DNA of 64,000 nt from the NCBI GenBank assembly GCA_902536925.1, contig CACAZL010000001.1, positions 85,845 to 149,844 on the forward strand. Reading direction: 5' to 3'. Below are positions 11,311-20,037 of this stretch, one piece after another. This DNA is from an uncultured Pelagibacteraceae bacterium (GTDB lineage Bacteria > Pseudomonadota > Alphaproteobacteria > Pelagibacterales > Pelagibacteraceae). The first letter of the stretch is position 1, and each line of letters begins with the position of its first letter. The notes beneath the pieces are model-generated. The model was given only the letters and a program-made list of their open reading frames with translations, was not told the DNA's origin and did not search any database. Made by a program: the position numbers and the translations under genes.

Positions 11311-11766
11311 TTAGTTATTAAATTGCTTTTCCCATTTAAGACTTGCTCGATTAATATTAGATTTTTTTCTAGCATTTGCCCTAAATTTTTCAAAATATGT
11401 TGGTTCCCAAATTTGAAATGTTTTGCCTTGACCAACAAATAACATGCTGTTTTTAATTCTTGCATGTTTTAGTAATTTTGTCGTTATTTGAACTCTGCCC
11501 TCACTATCAAATTGTAAATTTGTACTTTCTGATAATATAGATGTTGCAAAATAATCTTTCTTTTCTTCAAATGGATTTAATGAGTCTATTGCGTTAGATA
11601 TTTTTTCAATTCGATCTTGTGGCCATGCCTCAATACATAAATTGTTAAATGATGGATAACAAATTATTCCATTGTAGCCTATGTTTGATAAATATGATCT
11701 ATATGATGCAGGCACTGAAACCCTTCCCTTTTTGTCCAATTTGTTTTCGTAGGTTGATAAAAACAT
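11311..11766 (-). CDS. mraZ: Transcriptional regulator MraZ
   Basis: ENKLDKKGRVSVPASYR and FDSEGRVQI SpoVT/AbrB-type repeats; heads the dcw operon. Confidence 0.93.
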   Translation of the reverse strand: MFLSTYENKLDKKGRVSVPASYRSYLSNIGYNGIICYPSFNNLCIEAWPQDRIEKISNAIDSLNPFEEKKDYFATSILSESTNLQFDSEGRVQITTKLLKHARIKNSMLFVGQGKTFQIWEPTYFEKFRANARKKSNINRASLKWEKQFNN

Positions 11767-11786
11767 AAACCATATTATCCTAAATT

Positions 11787-11829
11787 TGGGTTTTTATGGG
11801 ATATTATGGGTTTTATTTGTTGGCGTCAA
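11787..11829 (-). promoter_or_regulatory. Predicted dcw/mraZ promoter with three TGGGW repeats at exact 10-bp spacing
   Basis: On the minus strand: TTGACG (11824-11829), 17-nt spacer, TAATAT (11801-11806). On the plus strand TGGG occurs at 11787, 11797 and 11807. Confidence 0.7.
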
Positions 11830-11891
11830 TAGCTAATATTATGGAACTCTAATATAAAAAATTAATAATTATTTGGATTTATTTTAATAAA

Positions 11892-12250
11892 CTGCCAGAT
11901 AAACTATAAGCCGGGTTCTGTCATTTAAACTTATCATTTATCTAGGCCTCAAATCACTTTGAAGCTCAAGCAACTAACCCTGATGACTAGCCAAAGACTG
12001 CTTTTAGTTATTTCTAACAATGTCATCTCTACTCAGTTTTGCTCCCAGTGGGGTTTTCCATGCACTAGCTGTTACCAACTTAGCCGGTGTGCTCTTACCA
12101 CACCTTTTCACCCTTGCCTTGATAAGGCGGTTTGTTTTCTGTGGCACTATCCCTAGGGTTTCCCCTGCCAGCTGTTAACTGGCACTGCGTCTTTGTAGAG
12201 CCCGGACTTTCCTCTTTAACTAATTAAAGCGATAAGTCATTTATCTGGCA
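11892..12250 (-). ncRNA. rnpB: RNase P RNA component (bacterial type A-like)
   Basis: Reverse complement ends ...ACAGAACCCGGCTTATAGTTTATCTGGCA; its 5' TGCCAGATAAA pairs with the 3' TTTATCTGGCA to form P1. Other conserved rnpB tracts are present (GGGCTCTACAAAGAC, AGGGGAAACCCTAGGGATAGTGCCACAGAAA). Confidence 0.93.
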
Positions 12251-12299
12251 AATAATTAAATATTCTTTTTTACTTAAACTTCAACTTTTTTTTATTCAA

Positions 12300-13019
12300 T
12301 TAAATCAAGGATTTTAAAATAGCATAAGACTCTTTATCAACTATACTGCTAATTATTTGTGGTCTAAATCTTCTTTGAAAATTTTTATAAATTTTAATCT
12401 TTTCAAAAAATTTATTTGTTGGTTTGTAACCAAACTTAAATAACAATTTATAAAAATATTTACTATCACTTAATTTAATCTTTCTTAATTTCTTACAATG
12501 TCTCTCGCTTAAATTATGCCACAAACATATTTTATTTTTGTACAATAATTTCCAAGGAAATTTTTCTCCTGGGTCTTTTTTTCTTAAAGGTGCAATATCT
12601 GAATGACCTAAAATATTTTCTTTTTTTATTTTATATTTTTTTTTAAGTTTTTTTGACAAACTGATTATTGATTTAATTTGCTTAGAGCTAAAATTACAAT
12701 ATCCATGTGCATGTCCTGGATTAGATATTTCTATACCTATTGAATTTGAATTTAAAAATTTATCATTTTTCCATGACGAAGCTCCGGCGTGCCAAGCAAT
12801 ATATAAATCTGGAACAATTTGAATTATTTTTCCGTTTTTTTTAATAAAATAATGACAGCTAACTTTAGAATGTTCGCTTGTAAGTTTTTTTATTGCTCCA
12901 TTTTCAGATTTCATTCCTGTGTAATGGAAAATTAGATACTTTATTTTTAAAGAGCTTCTTTTCCTTAAATAAAAATTTGGAGAGTAATTTATTGACATTT
13001 TTTCAACATTTTTTTGCAT
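12300..13019 (-). CDS. N-acetylmuramoyl-L-alanine amidase, AmpD/amidase_2 family
   Basis: IFHYTGM, VSCHYFI, WHAGASSW, SIGIEISNPGH, LGHSDIAPLRKKDPGEKFPW motifs. Confidence 0.9.
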   Translation of the reverse strand: MQKNVEKMSINYSPNFYLRKRSSLKIKYLIFHYTGMKSENGAIKKLTSEHSKVSCHYFIKKNGKIIQIVPDLYIAWHAGASSWKNDKFLNSNSIGIEISNPGHAHGYCNFSSKQIKSIISLSKKLKKKYKIKKENILGHSDIAPLRKKDPGEKFPWKLLYKNKICLWHNLSERHCKKLRKIKLSDSKYFYKLLFKFGYKPTNKFFEKIKIYKNFQRRFRPQIISSIVDKESYAILKSLI

Positions 13020-13071
13020 AAATTAAAACAATTTATCTTTATATTAATATTTATTATAATATAAATACTTT

Positions 13072-13869
13072 ATGAATAAGCTTCTTTCAGTTTTAATAAT
13101 TCTCATTATTTCATCTTTAAGTAACTCCGCTTTTGCGGGAGATGATGGAAAAATTGAGTTAAATGAGAAAAACAATGGATACGTAGAGGTTAAGGATTGT
13201 TTTGAAAAAGTTAATAGAGGGATTTTTACATTCAACCAAGTATTAGATAAAATAATTTTAAAGCCGCTAGCAAAAGGATATAGAATGTTCCCTAAACCAA
13301 TCAGATCGGGTACGAGTAATGCTCTAAGTAACATTAGCAATGTTGTAACAATTCCAAACAATATTCTTCAAGCTCAGTTTAAAGATGCAGGAATAAACTC
13401 TGCCAGATTAATCATTAATTCAACACTTGGAATCGCAGGAATATTTGATGTGGCTTCTTATTATGGTTTAAAAAAACGTGATAAAGAAGATTATGGACAA
13501 ACACTTGGTGTATGGGGTGCCGGACCAGGATGTTATTTTGTTTTACCAATTTTAGGTCCTACTACTGTTAGAGATTCAATTGGATCAGTAGCTAATATTA
13601 TTGGTGGTGATGCATGGTATAATGTAACTGTGGTTAATGATACTAAATATTTTTCTGAGGCAGATTTTTATGCATCAAAATTATTAGATGGAATTGACTT
13701 CAGGGCAAAAAATTTAGAGTCATTTGATAGTTTAGAAAAAAATTCAGTCGACCTTTATGCATCTGTTAGAAGTCTTTATTTACAAGATAGATATAGAAAA
13801 ATTAGAAATATCGATAAAACTACTGAAACACTTAGCGACGACGAGTGGGAAGAATTAGATAGTCAATAA
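13072..13869 (+). CDS. mlaA: MlaA family outer-membrane lipid asymmetry lipoprotein (VacJ)
   Basis: Signal sequence; FEKVNRGIFTFNQVLD, RMFPKPIRSGTSNALSNI, DYGQTLGVWGAGPGCYFVLPILGPTTVRDSIG. Confidence 0.93.
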   Translation: MNKLLSVLIILIISSLSNSAFAGDDGKIELNEKNNGYVEVKDCFEKVNRGIFTFNQVLDKIILKPLAKGYRMFPKPIRSGTSNALSNISNVVTIPNNILQAQFKDAGINSARLIINSTLGIAGIFDVASYYGLKKRDKEDYGQTLGVWGAGPGCYFVLPILGPTTVRDSIGSVANIIGGDAWYNVTVVNDTKYFSEADFYASKLLDGIDFRAKNLESFDSLEKNSVDLYASVRSLYLQDRYRKIRNIDKTTETLSDDEWEELDSQ

Positions 13870-13880
13870 TTATTTTTCAA

Positions 13881-14471
13881 ATGAAATTAATAAGATATTT
13901 AATTATATTTTTATTTTTAACGAATTCATTAAATATATCATTTGCAAAAGATCCTAGCGCTTTGATAAATGAAATAGTTGATGAAGCAGCTTTAGTATTA
14001 TCTAGTGAAGATCCAGTTGAGTCAAAGATAATTAAATTAAATGCTATTGCGGAAAGAAGTGTAGATATAAATGGAATAGGCATGTATACTCTGGGAAAAT
14101 ATAGAAAATCCATAGATACAGAACAAAAATCTAAATATCAAAAATTATTTAGAAGTTATTTTTTAAAGAGTTTTTCAAGTAGACTAGTTGATTATACAAA
14201 TCCAAGAATAAATGTAGTTTCACAAAAAAAAATTAACGATAAGTATACTATTGTTAATAGCGTATTAGAGGCAACATCAAAAAGACCTCAAGTAAAAATA
14301 GACTGGAGAATTTATACAAAAAATCCTGATAGACCTTTAATAAGAGACTTAATAGTAGAAGGATTAAGTTTAGCAAGAACCCAGAAAGAAGAGTTTAATT
14401 CAATAATTCAAAATAATGATGGTGATATAAATGCGTTATTTAAAACCCTAGAAGAATTTTTAATTAAATAA
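13881..14471 (+). CDS. mlaC: MlaC/Ttg2D family phospholipid-binding ABC transport protein
   Basis: Signal peptide, GKYRKSIDTEQKSKYQKLFRSYFLKSFSSRL, VKIDWRIY and LIVEGLSLARTQKEEFNSII; directly follows mlaA. Confidence 0.85.
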   Translation: MKLIRYLIIFLFLTNSLNISFAKDPSALINEIVDEAALVLSSEDPVESKIIKLNAIAERSVDINGIGMYTLGKYRKSIDTEQKSKYQKLFRSYFLKSFSSRLVDYTNPRINVVSQKKINDKYTIVNSVLEATSKRPQVKIDWRIYTKNPDRPLIRDLIVEGLSLARTQKEEFNSIIQNNDGDINALFKTLEEFLIK

Positions 14472-14472
14472 T

Positions 14473-15054
14473 TTAGTAAAATCCAATTTCCCCCAGACAA
14501 ATATCAGACTTAAAATCATCAAAACCAGCAACTAGACCAATGGATATTATATTTTGTCCCAATATACTTTTAGGTTGATAAAAATTTGATTTTTTAAATT
14601 CTTTTAAGGGCGCTCTGATTTTAATCCATTTTTTAGTTGAGGCAAAAGTGTAACTATAGTATTGCCATGGGGCCAGGGTTAAACCCGTCCTTAAATGAAG
14701 ATTATAATTTTTTTCATTACCATAAACCTTCACATATACGCCGCTATAATTTTTACTATTTATTTTAGGACTTAATTTTGCTCTGATTTGTATAAATCCA
14801 CCATTATTTTTTGTAGATACGTCCCCTGTCATCCTATAACACTTCCTCCCGTCAATCTCCTCAACCTTAAATTTTCCTGTTGATACACCTCCCATTACTT
14901 GATCAGTTATAAAATTCCATTGCTGAAATTGATTTGTTAATTTTGGGTTTTTTAATTGATCTAGAATCATTTCTTTAGAGTAAGCATTAGTATGGCATAA
15001 AAAAAAAATGAAAAATATTATTCTTTTCAAAACGGAACTACTTTTTTTTTGCAA
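14473..15054 (-). CDS. CIA30 family protein (complex I intermediate-associated protein 30 domain)
   Basis: WNFITDQVMGGVSTGKF plus GGFIQIRAKL and PWQYYSYTF; N-terminal signal-like segment. Confidence 0.75.
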   Translation of the reverse strand: MQKKSSSVLKRIIFFIFFLCHTNAYSKEMILDQLKNPKLTNQFQQWNFITDQVMGGVSTGKFKVEEIDGRKCYRMTGDVSTKNNGGFIQIRAKLSPKINSKNYSGVYVKVYGNEKNYNLHLRTGLTLAPWQYYSYTFASTKKWIKIRAPLKEFKKSNFYQPKSILGQNIISIGLVAGFDDFKSDICLGEIGFY

Positions 15055-15493
15055 GTTGTTGGAGAAGATAAATTTCTTTTTCAGTAAGAGTATTTTTTTC
15101 TTCTTTTATTTGGTCCTCTAAACTGAATAGGGTAATTAATGTAAAAAGCGAAACGAAACCAGTTAAAAAAACGAAATAAATTGAGCTTAAATTAATAATT
15201 ACTAATATTATAAATACACTTGTCCATCCAATAAAAACTCCCTTTAAAATCGTACGATGGCTTTTTAAATCGGGTATTTTTATAAACTGAATAAACAAAA
15301 GAATTAAAAGAAACATTATTCCTGATATAGATGCTCTCAAGAGAACTAAAGTATCTAAGCCTCCTCCATACAATTCTCGATGAATTAAATATGCAACAAC
15401 TCCTTTATAAGCAAAATAAAAAAGGAAAACAAAAGAGACTAATATTGAAACAATGTAAGATACTTTCGGTTTAATTTTAATTTTAAACTTCAT
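15038..15493 (-). CDS. Hypothetical membrane protein (about 4 TM)
   Basis: Intact 151-aa ORF with hydrophobic segments; no family recognised. Confidence 0.6.
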   Translation of the reverse strand: MKFKIKIKPKVSYIVSILVSFVFLFYFAYKGVVAYLIHRELYGGGLDTLVLLRASISGIMFLLILLFIQFIKIPDLKSHRTILKGVFIGWTSVFIILVIINLSSIYFVFLTGFVSLFTLITLFSLEDQIKEEKNTLTEKEIYLLQQLAKKK

Positions 15494-15570
15494 TATATAT
15501 ATATAAAGATACTACAGTTTTACTTAAATTTTGAAAAATTATAATTTAATAACATTGATTTTACTAGATT

Positions 15571-15647
15571 TGGTGGGCCCGCCAGGACTCGAACCTGGGA
15601 CCAATACATTATGAGTGTACTGCTCTAACCAACTGAGCTACAGGCCC
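15571..15647 (-). tRNA. tRNA with CAU anticodon (Met elongator or Ile2)
   Basis: Reverse complement GGGCCTGTAGCTCAGTTGGTTAGAGCAGTACACTCATAATGTATTGGTCCCAGGTTCGAGTCCTGGCGGGCCCACCA; full cloverleaf with encoded CCA. Confidence 0.92.
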
Positions 15648-15707
15648 AAAAATGAACACTTAATTATAACATTTTTTTCAAGTTATCAATTAAAAATAAC
15701 ATAATAA

Positions 15708-15782
15708 TGGTGGGCCGTGTTGGTTACGCTCCAACTACCCCTGCAATGTCAATGCAGTACTCTACTATTGAGCTAACGGCCC
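15708..15782 (-). tRNA. tRNA-Val(GAC) with atypical D and T loops
   Basis: Reverse complement GGGCCGTTAGCTCAATAGTAGAGTACTGCATTGACATTGCAGGGGTAGTTGGAGCGTAACCAACACGGCCCACCA; 7-bp acceptor, 5-bp anticodon and 5-bp T stems all pair; encoded CCA. Confidence 0.75.
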
Positions 15783-15786
15783 AGTC

Positions 15787-17613
15787 CTAACTTTCCAAGA
15801 AACTTTTAAGTTGTTTTGACCTGCTAGGGTGTTTTAATTTTCTTAAAGCTTTTGCCTCTATTTGTCTTATTCGTTCTCTTGTAACTGAAAATTGTAATCC
15901 AACTTCTTCCAATGTATGATCAGTGTTCATTCCAACTCCAAATCTCATCCTAAGAACTCTTTCTTCTCTTGGTGTTAAAGTTGATAAAATTTTTGTTGTT
16001 GCTTCACTAAGGTTTGATTTTATTGCTTGTTCTAATGGGGCTAAAGCTTTTGTGTCTTCTATAAAGTCTCCAAGGCTACTATCCTCTTCATCTCCAACTG
16101 GTTTTTCTAAAGAGACGGGCTCTTTTGAAATTTTTAATACTTTTCTAACTTTTTCTAGAGGCATTCTTAACTTTTTTGCAAGCTCCTCTGGAGTTGCTTC
16201 TCTACCAAATTCACTTAATATTAATCTTTGAGTTCTAACAATTTTATTAATGGTTTCTATCATGTGCACAGGGATTCTTATAGTTCTTGCCTGATCTGCA
16301 ATAGATCTTGTAATTGCTTGCCTGATCCACCAAGTGGCATAAGTTGAAAACTTATAACCTCTTCGATATTCAAATTTATCTACTGCCTTCATAAGTCCAA
16401 TATTTCCTTCTTGAATAAGATCTAAAAATTGCAAACCTCGATTTGTATATTTTTTTGCTATTGATATTACTAACCTTAAATTTGCTTCGACCATTTCTTT
16501 TTTTGCAATTCTTGATTCCTTTTCTCCCTTTTGAATTCGACTTACTAGTTTTTTATATTCAGTTACAGATATTCCTAATTTACTACTTATTTCAACTAGT
16601 CTATCTCTGATATTCTTAAATTCTGTTTTATTTTTATTAAAAAATTTTCTCCAAATTTCATTGGTACCTAAAAATTCTTTAAGATTCGGATTTATTTCAT
16701 TACCAATATAAAATTTTATAAACTCGTCTCTAGAAATATTTGACTCAATTGCCAGCCTTAACAAATTTCCTTCTAATGAAATAATTTTTTTATTTTCAAT
16801 ATAATGTTTTTGAACTAGTTCTTCTAAAACAGACGGTGAAAGTTGTAGGGATTTAATATTTTCTAATATATCATCAACAATCTTCTTGTAATTTTTCTCT
16901 TTAGAATTTGAAAACTTTTGAGAGTTTAAAACACAAGCCAATTTCTCTTTTTGGTATTTAATTAATTTGTTATATTCCTTTGTAAGATTGTGAACAGTTT
17001 GTAATACTTTTGGCTTTATTTCTGTTTCCATTGCGGCCAATGTTGGATTAAATTCATCATCATCACTGCTATTACTTTCATCAGAAGATTGATCATCATC
17101 TTGTTTTTTATTCTTAGATCCGTTGTTAGCGTCATCGTCATCCATATAATTAGTGTCAATATCAATGATTTCTCTGACTAAGATTTCATCACTTTGTAAT
17201 TTCTTATCCCATTCAAAAAATTGTTGTGCAGTAATAGGACTTTGTGATAATGCATTTAACATTACATCTTTCCCTGCTTCAATCCTCTTAGCTATTGCTA
17301 TTTCACCTTCTCTTGATAAAAGTTCAACACCACCCATTTCTCTTAAATACATTCTTATTGGGTCATCGCTTTTTTCTAAACTTTTACCTTCTTCTTTTGA
17401 AGAAGCATCTTTTTTTCTCAAAATTTTATAATCTGATTTTTTTTCAACAAGAACAATATTTTCGTCAAGTATATGAATAAAAGCTTGTGAGAGATTTTCA
17501 CTAGACAAGTTTCGTTTGCCTAAGGATTTATTAAGTTCCTCATGAGTGATAAATCCCCTATGGATTCCTCGACCCATTAATCTTGCAAATGATTTTGTAA
17601 TTATTCGTTCCAC
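15787..17613 (-). CDS. rpoD: RNA polymerase primary sigma factor sigma-70
   Basis: [11 protein letters not shown], region 2 ([57 protein letters not shown]), region 4 ([15 protein letters not shown]). Confidence 0.98.
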   Translation of the reverse strand: MERIITKSFARLMGRGIHRGFITHEELNKSLGKRNLSSENLSQAFIHILDENIVLVEKKSDYKILRKKDASSKEEGKSLEKSDDPIRMYLREMGGVELLSREGEIAIAKRIEAGKDVMLNALSQSPITAQQFFEWDKKLQSDEILVREIIDIDTNYMDDDDANNGSKNKKQDDDQSSDESNSSDDDEFNPTLAAMETEIKPKVLQTVHNLTKEYNKLIKYQKEKLACVLNSQKFSNSKEKNYKKIVDDILENIKSLQLSPSVLEELVQKHYIENKKIISLEGNLLRLAIESNISRDEFIKFYIGNEINPNLKEFLGTNEIWRKFFNKNKTEFKNIRDRLVEISSKLGISVTEYKKLVSRIQKGEKESRIAKKEMVEANLRLVISIAKKYTNRGLQFLDLIQEGNIGLMKAVDKFEYRRGYKFSTYATWWIRQAITRSIADQARTIRIPVHMIETINKIVRTQRLILSEFGREATPEELAKKLRMPLEKVRKVLKISKEPVSLEKPVGDEEDSSLGDFIEDTKALAPLEQAIKSNLSEATTKILSTLTPREERVLRMRFGVGMNTDHTLEEVGLQFSVTRERIRQIEAKALRKLKHPSRSKQLKSFLES

Positions 17614-17678
17614 AATTAAAAGTTTGAAGAACTTATATAATGTCTATTATAAAAAAATCTACGTGATTTTTTTTATTT

Positions 17679-19454
17679 TTAGTTGATTTTTTGAAGCTTT
17701 TTTAACTCTTTTATCTCATTAAAAGTGCTTTCGCTCATATCTTTTGAAAACTTTGATTCTAATTCAGATATTCTTTGCTCTAATTCATAATTTTTAAGAT
17801 CTTGTATAATCTCTGAAAAAATTTCTAAAATTTTTTCATCGTCATTTAAGTTTTTTGAAATTATATGTTTGACTGAAGCATAATTCATAACTCTACTGAC
17901 TAGATTTTTGTCCACATTCAATTCTTGAACATCTAAATTTAATAAGTTTTCTGATTGATTTAAAATTGCAGCAAAAAGTTGCTTATTTTCATCACTATAT
18001 AGTTTTACATTATCTAATAAATGAAAATTTTCATAAATTAATTTTGATTTAACAAGTAAAATATATAAAAAAGAAAATTCTTTAATTTCAAAAGATTTTA
18101 ATGATTTTGTCTCATTATAGTAACTTTTGGTTTTTGCCAGAGATTTCGGAAATATTTTATAATTTTTGTTAAATTTTGAATTAATATTTGGTGTTAACTC
18201 CGAAACCTTTTCAAGAAAATACTCTAGTGTATATTTTTTTACAAAACTATCTTGAATTTTTGAAGCAATTTCTCTGAGTTTTTTTTCGAAAATTGCTTTT
18301 GAGCTAGGACTTTCTGTTGTTTGATTCATATAATGTTCAAAGATAAATTTATGTATAGGTATTGATTTCTGATCTGAAATTTCTAAAAACTTATCTTTAC
18401 CAAATTTGTTTACATAATTATCTGGATCTAAATTATTTTCCAAGAGTAAAAATGAAATTTTTTTGTCAGGTTTCAATTCATCAATAATATTTTCTGCTGC
18501 TCTTAATGCAGCTTTATAGCCACTTTGATCACCGTCAAAGCATATAATAATATGATTATAGAATTGATTTAAAATTTGTATCTGTTTATTTGTTAATGCG
18601 GTTCCTAAGTTTGCAACAGTATTTTCTATTCCATTTTTTGATAAGCCAATAACATCCATATACCCCTCTACTAAATATACATCTTCTAATTTATTTGATA
18701 ATTTTCTTGCTTTATCAAGATTATATAAATTTGATCCTTTCTTGAAAAAAGGTGTCTCGGGTGAATTAATATATTTAGCTAAATTTTTATTATCATCTAA
18801 AATTCTTCCACCAAAACCAATTGTATTACCAGATATATTATTTATTGGAAAAATAATTCTGTTTCTAAACCTTGAAATATATTTTTTTTTCTTTTCATCA
18901 AAGTAAAATAGGCCCGTATCTTTAATAACTTCCTCATCATAATCTTTTTTTAGGTTTTCATAATAATCTAAATCCTCTGTGACAAAACCAAGATTAAAAT
19001 TTTTAACATCTATACCTGATAGACCTCTTTCTTTGAGGTAATTTTTTGCTTTAATTGATTTTTTATTTTTGAATAATTCATTTGTATAAAATTCAGAAAA
19101 ATTTTTACATATAGATTTATATAGTTTCCATTTATTTTCTCTTTCTTCATCTTGTTTTGAAAAAGTATATGGTTGCATTCCTGCAAGATTTGAAAGCATT
19201 TTGACTGCTTCACCAAATCTAAGATTTTGAGTTTTCATTACAAAGTCAAAGATATTTCCATGCTCGCTTGTGCTAAAGCAATGATAAAATTCTTTTTCAT
19301 CGTTTACTGTAAATGAAGGTGTTTTTTCTGTTTTAAATGGAGATAAACCAATAAACTCCTTACCTCTCTTTTTGAGTTTGACAGTTTTAGAAACTACAGT
19401 TGAAACTTTAAGCCTGGTTTTAATTTCGTCTAAATATTCTTTTGGATATTTCAT
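17679..19454 (-). CDS. dnaG: DNA primase
   Basis: TOPRIM region VEGYMDVIGL and CFDGDQSGYKAALRAAE; zinc-binding N-terminal region (GLSPFKTEKTPSFTV). Confidence 0.95.
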   Translation of the reverse strand: MKYPKEYLDEIKTRLKVSTVVSKTVKLKKRGKEFIGLSPFKTEKTPSFTVNDEKEFYHCFSTSEHGNIFDFVMKTQNLRFGEAVKMLSNLAGMQPYTFSKQDEERENKWKLYKSICKNFSEFYTNELFKNKKSIKAKNYLKERGLSGIDVKNFNLGFVTEDLDYYENLKKDYDEEVIKDTGLFYFDEKKKKYISRFRNRIIFPINNISGNTIGFGGRILDDNKNLAKYINSPETPFFKKGSNLYNLDKARKLSNKLEDVYLVEGYMDVIGLSKNGIENTVANLGTALTNKQIQILNQFYNHIIICFDGDQSGYKAALRAAENIIDELKPDKKISFLLLENNLDPDNYVNKFGKDKFLEISDQKSIPIHKFIFEHYMNQTTESPSSKAIFEKKLREIASKIQDSFVKKYTLEYFLEKVSELTPNINSKFNKNYKIFPKSLAKTKSYYNETKSLKSFEIKEFSFLYILLVKSKLIYENFHLLDNVKLYSDENKQLFAAILNQSENLLNLDVQELNVDKNLVSRVMNYASVKHIISKNLNDDEKILEIFSEIIQDLKNYELEQRISELESKFSKDMSESTFNEIKELKKLQKIN

Positions 19455-19915
19455 GAACTATTAAGTAAATCTTTAATAATCTGACCTGCCTTAGAAAAAT
19501 CAACTGTATCAGCATGGTTTTTTTTTAATTCACCCATGACTTTACCCATATCTTTAATTGAAGAGGCTCCTGAACTTTTTATAATTTCTTCACATATCTT
19601 TTTTGTATCTGCCTCAGATAATTGCTTGGGTAAATATTCGGACAAAACATCAAGCTCTCCTTGCTCTATTTCTAATAAATCTGACCTATTATTTTTTTTA
19701 TATATTTCGATTGATTCGGATCTTTGTTTGATCATTTTTTTTAATAGCTTTTTAATATCGTCATCATCTGTCTCCTTTTTGTTAGGGCCAGACCTGTTGT
19801 TAATATCTAAATCCTTAACTCCCGATAAAATTAACCTATAAGTTGATATCTTATTTTTATCTTTAGATTTTAGAGCATTTTTGTAATTGTTATCTATTTT
19901 ATCTCTAAGGGACAT
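19451..19915 (-). CDS. GatB/YqeY domain-containing protein
   Basis: MSLRDKIDNNYKNALKSKDKNKISTYRLILSGVKD...KQRSESIEIYKKNNRSDLLEIEQGELDVLSEYLPKQLS; the track start at 20077 adds a non-homologous-looking extension. Confidence 0.87.
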   Translation of the reverse strand: MSLRDKIDNNYKNALKSKDKNKISTYRLILSGVKDLDINNRSGPNKKETDDDDIKKLLKKMIKQRSESIEIYKKNNRSDLLEIEQGELDVLSEYLPKQLSEADTKKICEEIIKSSGASSIKDMGKVMGELKKNHADTVDFSKAGQIIKDLLNSS

Positions 19916-20037
19916 ACTGGAATGTACTTCATAGACAAAATTGTTCAAAAGAAAAAATTGTATTTTTAAATAATTATTATAGATCTGTTGCGGATAAATA
20001 CGTTTTATTGTATTAACCTTTAACTCATGAGTTGTAA

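Noticed and set aside
11959-12156. 65-aa plus-strand ORF (MKLKQLTLMTSQRLLL...)
   Set aside because: Lies inside the antisense of rnpB, a structured RNA gene; not a real CDS
13044-13361. 105-aa minus-strand ORF
   Set aside because: Fully antisense to mlaA, which has clear family motifs
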